Below are positions 7,327 through 16,708 of a DNA stretch of 64,000 nucleotides, in pieces (the stretch's first letter is position 1; every line of letters starts with the position of its first letter). The notes under the pieces are model-generated. The model saw nothing but the letters and a program-made list of their open reading frames with translations, was not told where the DNA came from and made no database searches. The stretch is from Desulfobacterales bacterium (lineage in GTDB: Bacteria; Desulfobacterota; Desulfobacteria; Desulfobacterales; Desulfosalsimonadaceae), in assembly GCA_018335195.1 (NCBI GenBank), contig JAGXKN010000001.1, forward strand, positions 62,001 through 126,000, given 5' to 3'. The translations under genes and the position numbers were made by a program.

Positions 7327-9138
7327 ATGAAAAAATCATCCTTCTTCCCCTGGGCAGCCGCTCTGGTGCTTCTAGGGGCTGCGCTCCTGCTGTCCGGATT
7401 GGCCGGTATCTGCGCGGCCGAACAGTTCCCGAAAAGCACATGGGAGGACCGCCCGGATCCCCTGGCCAGTCCGCAGGCGCAAAAAGGCGGGGTAATCTCC
7501 GTTTTCGGCGGGCAATACCCCAAGAGCATGAACTACTATCTGGACAACAATATGCTTTCTGCCGAAATATTCGGGACCATGTTTGAAAGCCTGCTGTCCA
7601 TACACCCGATTACCCTGGAATACCAGCCGGCCATTGCAGACAGGTGGGAAATTTCCGAAGACAAGAAAACCTTTACCTTTCATATTGACAAGGACGCGCA
7701 CTGGAGCGACGGCAGGCCCGTTACCGCCCGGGATGTGGCCTGGACCTATGAGGCGATCATGGATCCCAAGCACATGACCGGTCCGCACAAGGTCAGCCTG
7801 GAACGATTCAAGCCGCCCGAGGTCATTGACAGGCGCACCATCCGCTTTATCGCAAAATCGGTGCACTGGAAAAACCTGCTGACCCTGGGCGGGCTAAACA
7901 TCATGGCAAAGCACGCCTATGCGGAAAAGGATTTCAACAAAATCAACTTTTCCTTCCCGGTGATCTCAGGTCCCTACAGGCCCGGAGAAATGCAGGAAGG
8001 CCGGCTGATCCGGATGAAGCGGCGAAAAAACTGGTGGCAGGGCGATTTTGCCGGAAACCGCAACAAGTACAACTTTGACACCATTACCTTCAAGTTCTAC
8101 GCGGAGCGGGAAAACGCGTTTGAAGCCTTTAAAAAGGGCAAAATCGATTTGTTCCCGGTCTACACCTCCCGGATCTGGGTCAAGGAAACCAACGGGGATG
8201 CGTTTTTCAAAAACCACATTCTCCGCCGGAAAATCCACAACCACAACCCGGTGGGGTTCCAGGGCTTTGCCATGAACATGCGGCGCGCGCCGTTTGACGA
8301 CGTGCGGGTGAGAAAGGCAATGGCCCTGCTGCTGGACCGGCAGGAGATGAACCGCACCCTGATGTACAACCAGTACTTTCTGCACCGCTCTTATTATGAG
8401 GACCTCTACACCAGGGACAATCCCTGCCCCAACCCCGTAATTGAAATGGACAAGGAGGCCGCGCGCAAACTGCTGGATGCAGCCGGCTGGCAAGTCAACC
8501 CCGAAACCGGGTTCCGGGAGAAAGAAGGACGCGAGCTGAAGGTGCATTTTCTCACGCGCAACGCTTCTTCCGAGAAATTTCTGTCCATATACGCCGAGGA
8601 CCTCAAGGACGCGGGTATCAAGCTGGTCATTGACAAAAAAGACTGGGCCGCCTGGGCCCGAGACATGGACGAGTTCAACTTTCAGATGACATGGGCGGCC
8701 TGGGGGGCTTCCATGTTCAAGGATCCGGAGGGCATGTGGTTCTCAGAGGAAGCCGACCGCAAGAGCGGGTCCAATATCACGGGTTTTAAGAACGAAGCGG
8801 TGGACCGGCTGATTGAAAAGCAGAAATCCATTTTTTCCGTAGAAAAGCGAAACGAGATCTGCCGTCAGATCGATCAGATCGTGTTTGACGACTTTCCCTA
8901 CGTGCTGCTTTGGAACATCGACTACACGCGGCTTTTGTACTGGAACAAGTTCGGCACGCCCGAAACGGTACTTTCCAAGTACGGCGATGAAATGAGCGCG
9001 CTGTGGTATTGGTGGTGGGATCCAGATGCCGCGGCCATCCTGTCGGATGCGGTCAAGCACGGGTTTTCCCTGCCCCCGGCAGAGCCTTCGGTTCACTTTG
9101 ACGAGGTGTTTTCCACTGCCGAGCGCACCAGCCCGTAA
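7327..9138 (+). CDS. Extracellular solute-binding protein, family 5 (YejA-like)
   Basis: The ~603-residue periplasmic protein has an N-terminal signal peptide (basic MKKSS, long hydrophobic core, cleavage near GICAAE), then an SBP_bac_5 fold with the family blocks YQPAIADRWEISEDKKTFTF and HWSDGRPVTARDV. It probably captures oligopeptides or peptide-like molecules for an ABC importer; the overall sequence resembles YejA. I prefer ATG 7327 over GTG 7315 because it begins directly with the signal peptide and has AAGGGTG upstream. No permease or ATPase gene is adjacent, so the partner must lie elsewhere. Its last 46 bases overlap the end of alaS on the opposite strand. Confidence 0.85.
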   Translation: MKKSSFFPWAAALVLLGAALLLSGLAGICAAEQFPKSTWEDRPDPLASPQAQKGGVISVFGGQYPKSMNYYLDNNMLSAEIFGTMFESLLSIHPITLEYQPAIADRWEISEDKKTFTFHIDKDAHWSDGRPVTARDVAWTYEAIMDPKHMTGPHKVSLERFKPPEVIDRRTIRFIAKSVHWKNLLTLGGLNIMAKHAYAEKDFNKINFSFPVISGPYRPGEMQEGRLIRMKRRKNWWQGDFAGNRNKYNFDTITFKFYAERENAFEAFKKGKIDLFPVYTSRIWVKETNGDAFFKNHILRRKIHNHNPVGFQGFAMNMRRAPFDDVRVRKAMALLLDRQEMNRTLMYNQYFLHRSYYEDLYTRDNPCPNPVIEMDKEAARKLLDAAGWQVNPETGFREKEGRELKVHFLTRNASSEKFLSIYAEDLKDAGIKLVIDKKDWAAWARDMDEFNFQMTWAAWGASMFKDPEGMWFSEEADRKSGSNITGFKNEAVDRLIEKQKSIFSVEKRNEICRQIDQIVFDDFPYVLLWNIDYTRLLYWNKFGTPETVLSKYGDEMSALWYWWWDPDAAAILSDAVKHGFSLPPAEPSVHFDEVFSTAERTSP

Positions 9139-11744
9139 ACCTTGTCTATGGCCTGCTCCAGGTGCTCGGGCTTGGATCCCCCGGCCTGGGCCATGTCCGG
9201 CCGGCCGCCGCCGCCGCCGCCAACCTCTGCTGCAACCGCCTTGATGATATTGCCGGCATGGAACCGGTCTATGAGGTCCTTGGTCACCACTGCGATCAGC
9301 ATGGCCTTTTTGTCCTGGGCGGCGCCGAGCACCACGATGCCCGATCCGATTTTTTCCTTGAACTGATCGGCCAGATCCCGAAGCGCACCCGGATTGTCCG
9401 CCTGGACGGTTTTGGCCAGCACCTTGACCCCGTCCACGGAGGCCACATCCTCGGCCATCCGGTCTGCAGACCGGGCCGCAAGCTTGCGCTTCAACTGCTC
9501 AACGGTTTTTTCCAGGTCCTTTTGTCCGGCAAGCAGCGATTCCACCCGCTGGGGCAGGGCTTCGGGCCGGTCCTTAACCATGCGGGCCGCCTCGTTTAAA
9601 TGGCGGTTGATGTTTTGAATGTGGGCAAATGCGCCCTCGCCGGTGAAAGCCTCGATGCGCCGCACCCCGGAGGACACGCTGGCCTCGGATACGATCTTGA
9701 AAACCCCGATGTCCCCGGTGCGCCGGGTATGGGTGCCGCCGCAGAGCTCCTTGGAAAACGAGCCCAGGGAAATCACGCGCACCCGGTCGCCGTATTTTTC
9801 CTCAAACAAGGCCGTGGCCCCGGTCTGAAAGGCTTCTTCTGCTTCCATCTCCTCGATTGAAACCGCGATGTTTTCCCGGATCCGGGCATTGACCCGGCGC
9901 TCGATCTCCTCGAGGGTCTCGGAATCAAGCTGGGAAAAATGGGTAAAGTCAAAGCGCAGCCGGTCCGGCCCCACGTGCGATCCGGCCTGGCGGACATGCT
10001 CGCCCACCACTTCGCGCAGGCAGCGGTGCAGGATGTGGGTGGCGGTATGGTTCAAGGCGGTGGCCCGCCGCCCGGCCGAATCCACGGACAGGGTGGCCGG
10101 ATCGTTTTTCCGCACAGTGCCGGATGTCACCTTGCCGCGGTGAATGATCAGGCCGGTGGGATCCTTGAACGTATCTTCCACTTCAATTTCAAACTCCCTG
10201 CCGAAAATTTTTCCCGTATCCCCGACCTGTCCGCCGGAAGCAGCATAAAACGGGGTTTTTTCGGCCACCACTTCCACGGCCTGCCCGGATTGGGCCGAAT
10301 CCACGGCCTGGCCGTCCACAACCAGCAGCAGCAGCCCGGATTCGTATTCCAGCCGATCATAACCCACAAACTCGGGGAGCCTGTCCGCATTTGCGGAAAA
10401 CTCCTTGTAGGCCGGACTGATATTGGAAAATGCAGATACGTTCCGCGACTGCTCCCTTCGCTGCTCCATGGCCCGGTTAAACCCCTCCATGTCCAGGTCC
10501 AGGCCCTGATCGCGCACCACGTCGCGCACAATGTCCACCGGAAAGCCGAAGGTATCATAAAGTTTAAAAATCACGTCCCCGGGCACCACGGTGGATTGAT
10601 CCCGCTTCATCTGCTCGGTTGTTTCGGCCAACAGCTTGAGCCCGTGGTCCAGGGTTTCCAGAAAGCGCACTTCCTCGTTTTTCACCACGTTGGTAATAAA
10701 CGCGTGTTCTTCGGCAAGCTCCGGGTAGCCTTCCTTCATGATCTCAAAAACCGGCTCCACGGTCTGATGCAAAAAAGGCTCGGTCAGGGAGATGCTCCGG
10801 CCGTAGCGGATGGCCCGCCGCAGGATCCGGCGCAGCACGTATCCTCTTCCCTCGTTTGACGGCAAAACGCCGTCGCCGATCAGAAATGCCGCAGCCCGGC
10901 TGTGATCGGCAATCACCTTCATAGCCACGTCGGTTTCATGGCTTTGGCCCATGCTGCAGCCGGACAAGGATTCGATGGTCCGGATAATCGGCAGAAACAG
11001 GTCGGTGTCAAAATTGGTGGGCACGTCCTGGATAATGGCGGCAATCCGCTCCAGGCCCATGCCCGTGTCAATGCTGGGCTTTGGCAGCGGCGTCATGTTG
11101 CCGTCAGCATCCCGGTTATACTGCATGAAAACCAGGTTCCAGATCTCCAGGTATCGGTCACATTCACATCCCGGCATGCAGTCGGGCCTGCCGCAGCCCA
11201 TTTCCTTGCCCCGGTCAATGAGAATCTCGGAACACGGCCCGCAGGGACCGGTCTCGCCCATGGACCAGTAGTTGTCTTTTTCCCCGAGCCGCACAATGCG
11301 CTCTTCGGGAAATCCGATCCTGTCGCGCCATGCGTCAAAGGCTTCCTCGTCATCGAGATAAATCGAGACCCAGAGCTTGTCAGCAGGCAGGCCGAGTTCG
11401 TCGACCAGAAGCTCCCATGCATATTCGATGGCTTTTTCCTTGAAATAGTCGCCGAACGAGAAATTACCCAGCATTTCGAAAAACGTGTGATGCCGGGCCG
11501 TGTGCCCCACGTTTTCCAGGTCGTTGTGCTTGCCCCCGGCGCGCAGGCATTTCTGGGAGGTTGCCGCCCGGGTATAGTCCCGCTTTTCCTCACCGAGGAA
11601 CACGCGCTTGAACTGTACCATGCCGGCGTTGGTAAACAAAAGGGTGGGATCGTCCTGGGGAACCAGCGAGGAGCTTCGAACGAGCTGGTGCCCGTTTTGC
11701 CTGAAGTATTCAAAAAATTTTTTCCGGATCTCGTTTCCCGTCAT
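9093..11744 (-). CDS. alaS: Alanyl-tRNA synthetase
   Basis: The 883-residue enzyme charges tRNA-Ala. The class II catalytic core is at the N-terminus (TNAGMVQFKRVFLG, CLRAGGKHNDLENVG, RHHTFFEMLGNFSFGDYF). The editing domain carries the zinc-binding HTATHILH and CGGTHTRRTGDIG. The C-terminal DHHA1 domain ends with the glycine-rich GGGGGGRPDMAQAGG block. Length is normal for the family. It begins 8 nt after the recA stop, giving the common recA-alaS order but without recX between them. The 3' end overlaps the convergent binding-protein gene by 46 bp. Confidence 0.97.
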   Translation of the reverse strand: MTGNEIRKKFFEYFRQNGHQLVRSSSLVPQDDPTLLFTNAGMVQFKRVFLGEEKRDYTRAATSQKCLRAGGKHNDLENVGHTARHHTFFEMLGNFSFGDYFKEKAIEYAWELLVDELGLPADKLWVSIYLDDEEAFDAWRDRIGFPEERIVRLGEKDNYWSMGETGPCGPCSEILIDRGKEMGCGRPDCMPGCECDRYLEIWNLVFMQYNRDADGNMTPLPKPSIDTGMGLERIAAIIQDVPTNFDTDLFLPIIRTIESLSGCSMGQSHETDVAMKVIADHSRAAAFLIGDGVLPSNEGRGYVLRRILRRAIRYGRSISLTEPFLHQTVEPVFEIMKEGYPELAEEHAFITNVVKNEEVRFLETLDHGLKLLAETTEQMKRDQSTVVPGDVIFKLYDTFGFPVDIVRDVVRDQGLDLDMEGFNRAMEQRREQSRNVSAFSNISPAYKEFSANADRLPEFVGYDRLEYESGLLLLVVDGQAVDSAQSGQAVEVVAEKTPFYAASGGQVGDTGKIFGREFEIEVEDTFKDPTGLIIHRGKVTSGTVRKNDPATLSVDSAGRRATALNHTATHILHRCLREVVGEHVRQAGSHVGPDRLRFDFTHFSQLDSETLEEIERRVNARIRENIAVSIEEMEAEEAFQTGATALFEEKYGDRVRVISLGSFSKELCGGTHTRRTGDIGVFKIVSEASVSSGVRRIEAFTGEGAFAHIQNINRHLNEAARMVKDRPEALPQRVESLLAGQKDLEKTVEQLKRKLAARSADRMAEDVASVDGVKVLAKTVQADNPGALRDLADQFKEKIGSGIVVLGAAQDKKAMLIAVVTKDLIDRFHAGNIIKAVAAEVGGGGGGRPDMAQAGGSKPEHLEQAIDKVYGLVRSAVENTSSK

Positions 11745-11752
11745 GAAGCCAC

Positions 11753-12841
11753 CTATTTCTCCGCAGCCGCAGTCGTCGTCTCCTGTTTGGCGGAATCATC
11801 GCCGGCGTTTTGCGCATCAGCGCCCGCCTCCGGTTTGCCCAGTCCGAGGGCCTCCTTGACCTTATCGCGCAGATCGGTATACACGTCCGGATTTTCCTGG
11901 AAATACTTCTTGATGTTTTCCCTGCCCTGGCCCAGGCGTTCGCCCTGGTAGGAATACCAGGACCCGCTTTTTTCAATGACCCCGGCCTTGACCCCCATGT
12001 CGAGCAAATCCCCGGCCGCAGAGATGCCCTCGCCGTACATCACGTCGAATTCGGCCTCCTTAAACGGCGGGGCCAGCTTGTTCTTAACCACCTTGGCCTT
12101 GGTCCGGCTGCCCATGACCTCCTGGCCTTCCTTGATCGCACCGGTGCGCCGCACCTCGATGCGCACCGAAGAATAGAATTTCAGGGCGTTGCCCCCGGTG
12201 GTGGTCTCCGGGTTGCCAAAGACCACGCCGATCTTCATCCGGATCTGGTTGATAAAGATCAGCGACGTGTGGGTCTTGCTGATGGTGCCGGTGAGCTTGC
12301 GCAGGGCCTGGGACATGAGGCGGGCCTGCAGGCCCATGTGGGAATCGCCCATCTCCCCCTCGATTTCCGCGCGCGGCACCAGGGCGGCCACCGAGTCGAT
12401 CACCAGGATATCCACCGCTCCGCTGCGAAGCAGCATATCCGCGATTTCCAGGGCCTGCTCGCCGGTATCGGGCTGGGAAACCAGCAGTTCGTCGCAATTA
12501 ACCCCGAGTTTTTTGGCATAAGAAGTGTCCAGGGCGTGCTCGGCATCGATAAACGCGGCAATGCCGCCCTGCTTCTGGGCTTCGGCCACCGCGTGCAGGG
12601 CCAGCGAGGTCTTCCCTGAGGCTTCCGGCCCGTATATCTCGGTCACCCGTCCCCGGGGAATGCCGCCGATGCCGAGTGCCAGGTCCAGGGCAATGGAGCC
12701 CGTGGGAATGGCCGGCACATTGATCACCGTGTTGCTGCCCAGCTTCATGATGGCACCCTTGCCGAACTGGCGTTCGATCTGGCCCATCGCGGTCTGCACC
12801 GCCTTTTCCTTGTCTTGTTCCTTGTCCGTGGACTTGCTCAT
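11753..12841 (-). CDS. recA: Recombinase RecA
   Basis: The 362-residue protein forms ATP-dependent filaments on single-stranded DNA for strand exchange and SOS induction. It shows the Walker [10 protein letters not shown], the MAW region, the Walker [12 protein letters not shown] and loop L2 ([15 protein letters not shown]). The C-terminus is acidic and Ala-rich. I choose ATG 12841 because GCAGGAGGCGGAT lies immediately upstream; the ORF track's start adds five residues (MQEAD) that overlap that ribosome site. The upstream DNA holds a TTCGAAAT-type repeat. I see no CTGT-N8-ACAG LexA box, though deltaproteobacterial boxes differ. Confidence 0.97.
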   Translation of the reverse strand: MSKSTDKEQDKEKAVQTAMGQIERQFGKGAIMKLGSNTVINVPAIPTGSIALDLALGIGGIPRGRVTEIYGPEASGKTSLALHAVAEAQKQGGIAAFIDAEHALDTSYAKKLGVNCDELLVSQPDTGEQALEIADMLLRSGAVDILVIDSVAALVPRAEIEGEMGDSHMGLQARLMSQALRKLTGTISKTHTSLIFINQIRMKIGVVFGNPETTTGGNALKFYSSVRIEVRRTGAIKEGQEVMGSRTKAKVVKNKLAPPFKEAEFDVMYGEGISAAGDLLDMGVKAGVIEKSGSWYSYQGERLGQGRENIKKYFQENPDVYTDLRDKVKEALGLGKPEAGADAQNAGDDSAKQETTTAAAEK

Positions 12842-12875
12842 ATCCGCCTCCTGCAATGTAATCGCCTTGTTTCAG

Positions 12876-13029
12876 GAATTTCGAAATACGAATATCGAAA
12901 TCCAAAACAATGACAGAAATATGAATCTCTCAATGTTTAAAATCCTCAGTGATAGCTGGTTCTTTTTGATCATTACATAATTCGGGTTTCATATTGGTTT
13001 CGAATTTCGGATTTTGATATTCGGATTTT
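12876..13029. repeat. AT-rich palindromic repeat, copy A
   Basis: The left arm (GAATTTCGAAATACGAATAT from 12876) and right arm (TTTCGAATTTCGGATTTTGA, ~12998-13029) are imperfect inverse copies around an AT-rich centre containing AATGACAGAAAT. The same words recur at 45009, 49011 and 57361. It fills the space between recA and thpR. Confidence 0.7.
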
Positions 13030-13052
13030 ATCAAATTTATGCCATCTAAGCA

Positions 13053-13682
13053 CTATTTGTCTTTGCCTTCCAGCCGATGGTGCGAAAGGACCCGGTAAAT
13101 GGGGCCTTTGGGTGTCAGGGTGCTTTCAAACAGCTGCACTGCGTCTGCCATGAATTCATCGGTGGCAAAATCCCCGAACTGCCGGATTGCATCAGCCAGG
13201 CGATCTGCATCCGCCTTGCCCTTGAACCGGCCCAGGGTAAAATGCCCGGAAAACCGCCGGTTTTCCTTTTCAAACCCGATGGCCGCCATGGCATTTTCCA
13301 CTTCCTGCTGCAGCGCTTCAAGCATTTGGCTCTGGCCGGCAACACCCGTCCACAGCACCCGGGGGCGCCGGATACTCGGAAACGCACCCATACCCTTAGC
13401 CGAAAGGGTCATGGGCGAAAACCCGGCAGCTGCAGCAGACAATCGCGCAGTGATGGCCTCCACGTCAGCGGCCCGGATATCACCCAGAAATTTCAGGGTC
13501 AGGTGGATGTTTTCCGGGTCCGTGTATTTCATCCGGATGCCAAAGTTCCTGAGTTTCTGCTGCAGCGCACCCAGAGCCTCGGTCACGTGCGCTGGCAGCG
13601 CCACTGCGATAAAGACCCGATGGGTCTTTGCTTGCCCCCGGGAATCGTCCCGGTTATCCGGATTTTTCACATTTTTACCCAT
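13053..13682 (-). CDS. thpR: RNA 2',3'-cyclic phosphodiesterase
   Basis: The ~209-residue protein belongs to the 2H phosphoesterase superfamily (formerly LigT), which opens 2',3'-cyclic phosphates on RNA. The two catalytic H-x-T-x motifs are present as HLTLKFLG and HFTLGRFKG, spaced as in the family. I start it at ATG 13682 (MGKNVKNP); the ORF track's earlier start adds 70 residues that are only an out-of-frame reading of pgpA. It begins 5 nt after the pgpA stop, so the two are coupled in one transcript. Confidence 0.9.
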   Translation of the reverse strand: MGKNVKNPDNRDDSRGQAKTHRVFIAVALPAHVTEALGALQQKLRNFGIRMKYTDPENIHLTLKFLGDIRAADVEAITARLSAAAAGFSPMTLSAKGMGAFPSIRRPRVLWTGVAGQSQMLEALQQEVENAMAAIGFEKENRRFSGHFTLGRFKGKADADRLADAIRQFGDFATDEFMADAVQLFESTLTPKGPIYRVLSHHRLEGKDK

Positions 13683-13687
13683 GATGC

Positions 13688-14176
13688 TCAAGCTCCCGTA
13701 CCAGCGCCCGGGGCAACGGATAAATAGGCAAAGGCGATACCCAGGATGGTACGGCAAATCAGTCCGGCGGCCACATCGTCGATCACCACGCCCACGCCGC
13801 CGGAAAACCGTCTTTCCAGCCAAGCAACAGGCGGCGGTTTGACAATATCTATGCCGCGAAACAGGATAAACCCCGCAACGGCCAGGGGCCATGAAAAGGG
13901 CAGCCCGGCAAAAACCACGCCCATTCCCGCAATTTCATCAATTACAATGGCGCCCGGATCCTTTTGGCCCAAGGCGGTCTCTGCCTGCCCGGCCGACCAC
14001 ACGGCCAAGCCGATTACCGCTGCCAGCAGCACCAGTGCGTACGGAATGGCCATCTGCGCCATCAACCAGTACAGCAGCAGCCCGGGCACGGATCCGAAAG
14101 TTCCGGGGGCTGCGGGCATCCGGCCGATATATCCGCCCGTGGCGATTGCCACGCTGAGTTTGCCCATAAAATTCAT
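13688..14176 (-). CDS. pgpA: Phosphatidylglycerophosphatase A
   Basis: The 162-residue membrane enzyme dephosphorylates phosphatidylglycerol phosphate to phosphatidylglycerol. PgpA signatures are clear: PAAPGTFGSVPG near the N-terminus, DPGAIVIDEIAGM, FRGIDIVKPPP and the C-terminal GGVGVVIDDVAAGL. Three to four hydrophobic segments are visible. It lies between larC (43 nt upstream) and thpR (5 nt downstream) on the minus strand, the familiar pgpA-thpR-recA neighbourhood. Confidence 0.94.
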   Translation of the reverse strand: MNFMGKLSVAIATGGYIGRMPAAPGTFGSVPGLLLYWLMAQMAIPYALVLLAAVIGLAVWSAGQAETALGQKDPGAIVIDEIAGMGVVFAGLPFSWPLAVAGFILFRGIDIVKPPPVAWLERRFSGGVGVVIDDVAAGLICRTILGIAFAYLSVAPGAGTGA

Positions 14177-14219
14177 AAGGTTCTATAATCCCGGGCTGCC
14201 GCTGTCAAGGCATAGTTGG

Positions 14220-15395
14220 TCAGGGGTTTTCATGCCCGTTTTTATCACCTGCACACGCGGCTGCCTGGTAAACTGTGCGCAGTGGAATATTCCGCGACTC
14301 TGCGATCTGCCGGCAGGATTCGTACTCCGGTGCAATCCGGGTTTCCCCGTCCGGGGTATACACCCGCTTGGCCGCCACCGAACCATACGGGGTATCGATA
14401 AAAACCGTCTCCCGCGCCAGGACCTGTCGCTGAACCGGATAATAGCGGACACCGATGGCGCTGGTTTCGGTTAAAATTCTGGATGTCAGAGCCGTCTGCC
14501 GGGCGCGTTCGCACAATACCTGCAGCATGGTGCCGGGCCGGCCCTTTTTCATGTACACCGGAATCATCACCACGTCCCGGGCGCCGTCGCCAAAGAGCTG
14601 ATCTGCAAGATAACCGTAAATCTCCGGATTCATGTCGTCAATGCAGGTTTCCACCAGCATCATGGAATCGGCATTCTCAGCCCGCCTCCGGCCGGTGATG
14701 ACCCGCAGCACGTTGGGCCGGCCGGCAAATTCCCGCTGCCCCGCGCCGTATCCCGCATCTTCTACAATCATATCCGGCATTGCATCAAAGCCTTCGGCCA
14801 GAGTCGTAATAATGGCCGCGCCTGTGGGCGTCACCAGCTCGGATTCAATGCCGGCATCATATACGGGCGCGCCCCGGAGCAGGGCCACGGTGGCCGGAGC
14901 CGGCACCGGCAGGGTCCCGTGACGGCACTGCACCGTGCCCGATCCCATGGGCAGCGCCGAGGCCCGGACCGTTTTGATTCCCAGATAATCGACAGCCAGG
15001 GCCGCACCCACCATGTCCACGATCGCGTCCACGCCGCCGACTTCGTGGAAATGCACGTTTTCCTTGGCGCAACCGTGAATCTTTGCCTCGGCTTCAGCCA
15101 GCCGGTCAAACATGGCCAGGCTGGTTTCAATCACCGCGGGCGGCAGGGTGCTTTCGGAAATCAGCCGGTGTATGGCGCCAAAATCGCGCTCCGTGCTATC
15201 AGTTGCCGCAACCGAGACGCGTCTGGCCGCAATCCCGCATGAATCCACGGATTCAACCGACAGGTCAAAGCCTTCCAGGGGCAGTTTTTCCGCCAGGGTC
15301 TTTTTCAGCCAGTCCGCCGGCACCCCGAGATCGATGAGCGCCCCGAGGGTCATGTCCCCGCTGATGCCGGAAAAACAGTCGAAATAGGCGATCAT
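14220..15395 (-). CDS. larC: Nickel-pincer cofactor nickel-insertion protein LarC
   Basis: The 391-residue protein begins with the LarC/TIGR00299 signature YFDCFSGISGDMTLGAL and contains HFHEVGGVDAIVDMVGAA. LarC inserts nickel into the pyridinium-bisthiocarboxylate mononucleotide cofactor used by lactate racemase and relatives. The C-terminal domain (MMLVETCIDDMNPEIYGYL) is intact and there is no frameshift between LarC1 and LarC2 as occurs in some lactobacilli. Its ATG shares one base with the stop of the upstream M20 peptidase. larA, larB and larE are not in the window. Confidence 0.92.
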   Translation of the reverse strand: MIAYFDCFSGISGDMTLGALIDLGVPADWLKKTLAEKLPLEGFDLSVESVDSCGIAARRVSVAATDSTERDFGAIHRLISESTLPPAVIETSLAMFDRLAEAEAKIHGCAKENVHFHEVGGVDAIVDMVGAALAVDYLGIKTVRASALPMGSGTVQCRHGTLPVPAPATVALLRGAPVYDAGIESELVTPTGAAIITTLAEGFDAMPDMIVEDAGYGAGQREFAGRPNVLRVITGRRRAENADSMMLVETCIDDMNPEIYGYLADQLFGDGARDVVMIPVYMKKGRPGTMLQVLCERARQTALTSRILTETSAIGVRYYPVQRQVLARETVFIDTPYGSVAAKRVYTPDGETRIAPEYESCRQIAESRNIPLRTVYQAAACAGDKNGHENP

Positions 15396-16543
15396 CAGCC
15401 CTGTCCCCTGGAGGCGTGCAGGCCGATGATTTCAAGTAAAAGCGCCGCGGTCCGGGCCATGTCCTCAAGGCGGATCCATTCGCGTACGGTGTGCACCTCC
15501 TGCATCCCGGTACCGATCACGCCCGTGACAATCCCTTTGCTAAAAAATATATTGGCATCCGAGCCGCCCCCGGTTCGCTTGGCTGTGAGCTGCCGGCCCA
15601 GCCGTTCTGCGGCAGCCCGGGCATGCTGTATCACCGGGTGTTCTTCCGGGATGGAAGTCGCAGGAAACATCTCTTCCATATCCACATCAATCCGCGGAAG
15701 ACCGGCCTGCTCATCCCGGGTTTCAAAATTCTCGGCAGCGGCTTGAAAGGCGCCGACGATCCCGTCGCTGACCCGCTTCAGGGTGTCCGGGCTGTGACTG
15801 CGGATTTCCCCCCGGACCCGCACCTGTTCGGGCACGATGTTTGTGGCCCCGTCGCACTGGATCGTTCCGATATTGGCGGTGGTCTCCGAGTCAATACGGC
15901 CCAGTTCCAGCCCGGCAATGGCCCGGCCGGCAACAGAGATGGCATTGATCCCCTTTTCCGGTTCCGCCCCGGCGTGTGCGGCTTTTCCGTGCACCGTCAA
16001 ATCAAACCGGTTTGATGCCGGGGCCTGGGTGATAATGGTTTCCGTGTCCGAGGTATCCAGTGAGTATCCGAATTTTGCGGAAATCATTTTTTCATCCAGG
16101 CACTTGGCCCCGAGCAGGCCGATTTCCTCGCAGATGGTGAAAACCAGCTCCAATGGCCCGTGTTCCAGGCCGTTTTCGTGGATTGCGCGCATGGTTTCAA
16201 TGATTACTGCAACCGCGCTCTTGTCATCCGCGCCAAGTACCGTGGTACCGTCGCTTTTAAATACCCCATCGGAAAACTGCGTCTTGACACCGTTGCCCGG
16301 CTCCACGGTATCCATGTGGGCATTAAGCATCAGCGGCGGCGCCTGCCGCGTGCCGGAAAACTTGATGATCAGGTTGCCCGTATCACTGCCGGTATGACGG
16401 CCTGCATCATCAATGAATACCGCGCCGCCCAGGGGCTCGAGCATCTTCTTGATTTCACTTGAAATCCGGCCCTCGGTTCTTGATACGCTGTCAATTGCCG
16501 CCAGCGCCTGAAAGGTTTCGCCCAGTCTTTGCCTGTTGATCAT
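15395..16543 (-). CDS. M20 family metallopeptidase (PepT-like)
   Basis: The 382-residue cytoplasmic peptidase shows the M20 zinc-site motifs: LNAHMDTVEPG, the bridging Asp in GADDKSA, the catalytic Glu pair in TICEEIGLLGA, and GGGSDANIF near the C-terminus. The dimerisation lid is marked by GKAAHAG. Closest in style are PepT / YqjE-type tripeptidases of the M20B group rather than ArgE/DapE. It overlaps larC by one base (TGATG) and is the first gene of the minus-strand run, with tRNA-Sec divergent 67 nt away. The peptide substrate is not determined. Confidence 0.85.
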   Translation of the reverse strand: MINRQRLGETFQALAAIDSVSRTEGRISSEIKKMLEPLGGAVFIDDAGRHTGSDTGNLIIKFSGTRQAPPLMLNAHMDTVEPGNGVKTQFSDGVFKSDGTTVLGADDKSAVAVIIETMRAIHENGLEHGPLELVFTICEEIGLLGAKCLDEKMISAKFGYSLDTSDTETIITQAPASNRFDLTVHGKAAHAGAEPEKGINAISVAGRAIAGLELGRIDSETTANIGTIQCDGATNIVPEQVRVRGEIRSHSPDTLKRVSDGIVGAFQAAAENFETRDEQAGLPRIDVDMEEMFPATSIPEEHPVIQHARAAAERLGRQLTAKRTGGGSDANIFFSKGIVTGVIGTGMQEVHTVREWIRLEDMARTAALLLEIIGLHASRGQG

Positions 16544-16566
16544 TGCGTAGCTACCTTAAACATGTT

Positions 16567-16596
16567 ATTGACAAAAGCGATATAAACGCTATTTTT
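16567..16596 (+). promoter_or_regulatory. Sigma70-type promoter of tRNA-Sec
   Basis: TTGACA at 16568-16573 and TATTTT at 16590-16595 are separated by 16 nt and lie about 15 nt before the mature tRNA 5' end, a good fit for a housekeeping tRNA promoter. Confidence 0.6.
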
Positions 16597-16610
16597 GTCT
16601 CGGATCATGC

Positions 16611-16708
16611 GGAAGTGCGCAGCTCACTGGTGGGGCTCCCGGACTTCAAATCCGGTGTGAGGCGTTAACAGCGTCTCAGGTGGGTTCGATTCCCATGCAC
16701 TTCCGCCA
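16611..16708 (+). tRNA. selC: tRNA-Sec (anticodon UCA)
   Basis: The sequence folds as a selenocysteine tRNA. The acceptor stem has eight base pairs (GGAAGTGC with GCACTTCC), the bacterial tRNA-Sec hallmark. The anticodon loop CTTCAAA reads UGA. The variable arm is long (GTGAGGCGTTAACAGCGTCTCA), the T-loop is TTCGATT, and discriminator G is followed by an encoded CCA. It shows that the organism can insert selenocysteine at UGA. selA, selB and selD are not in the window. Confidence 0.95.

Noticed and set aside
10902-11951. 349-residue plus-strand ORF across alaS and recA
   Set aside because: It is antisense to two certain genes and its length follows from high GC codon bias.
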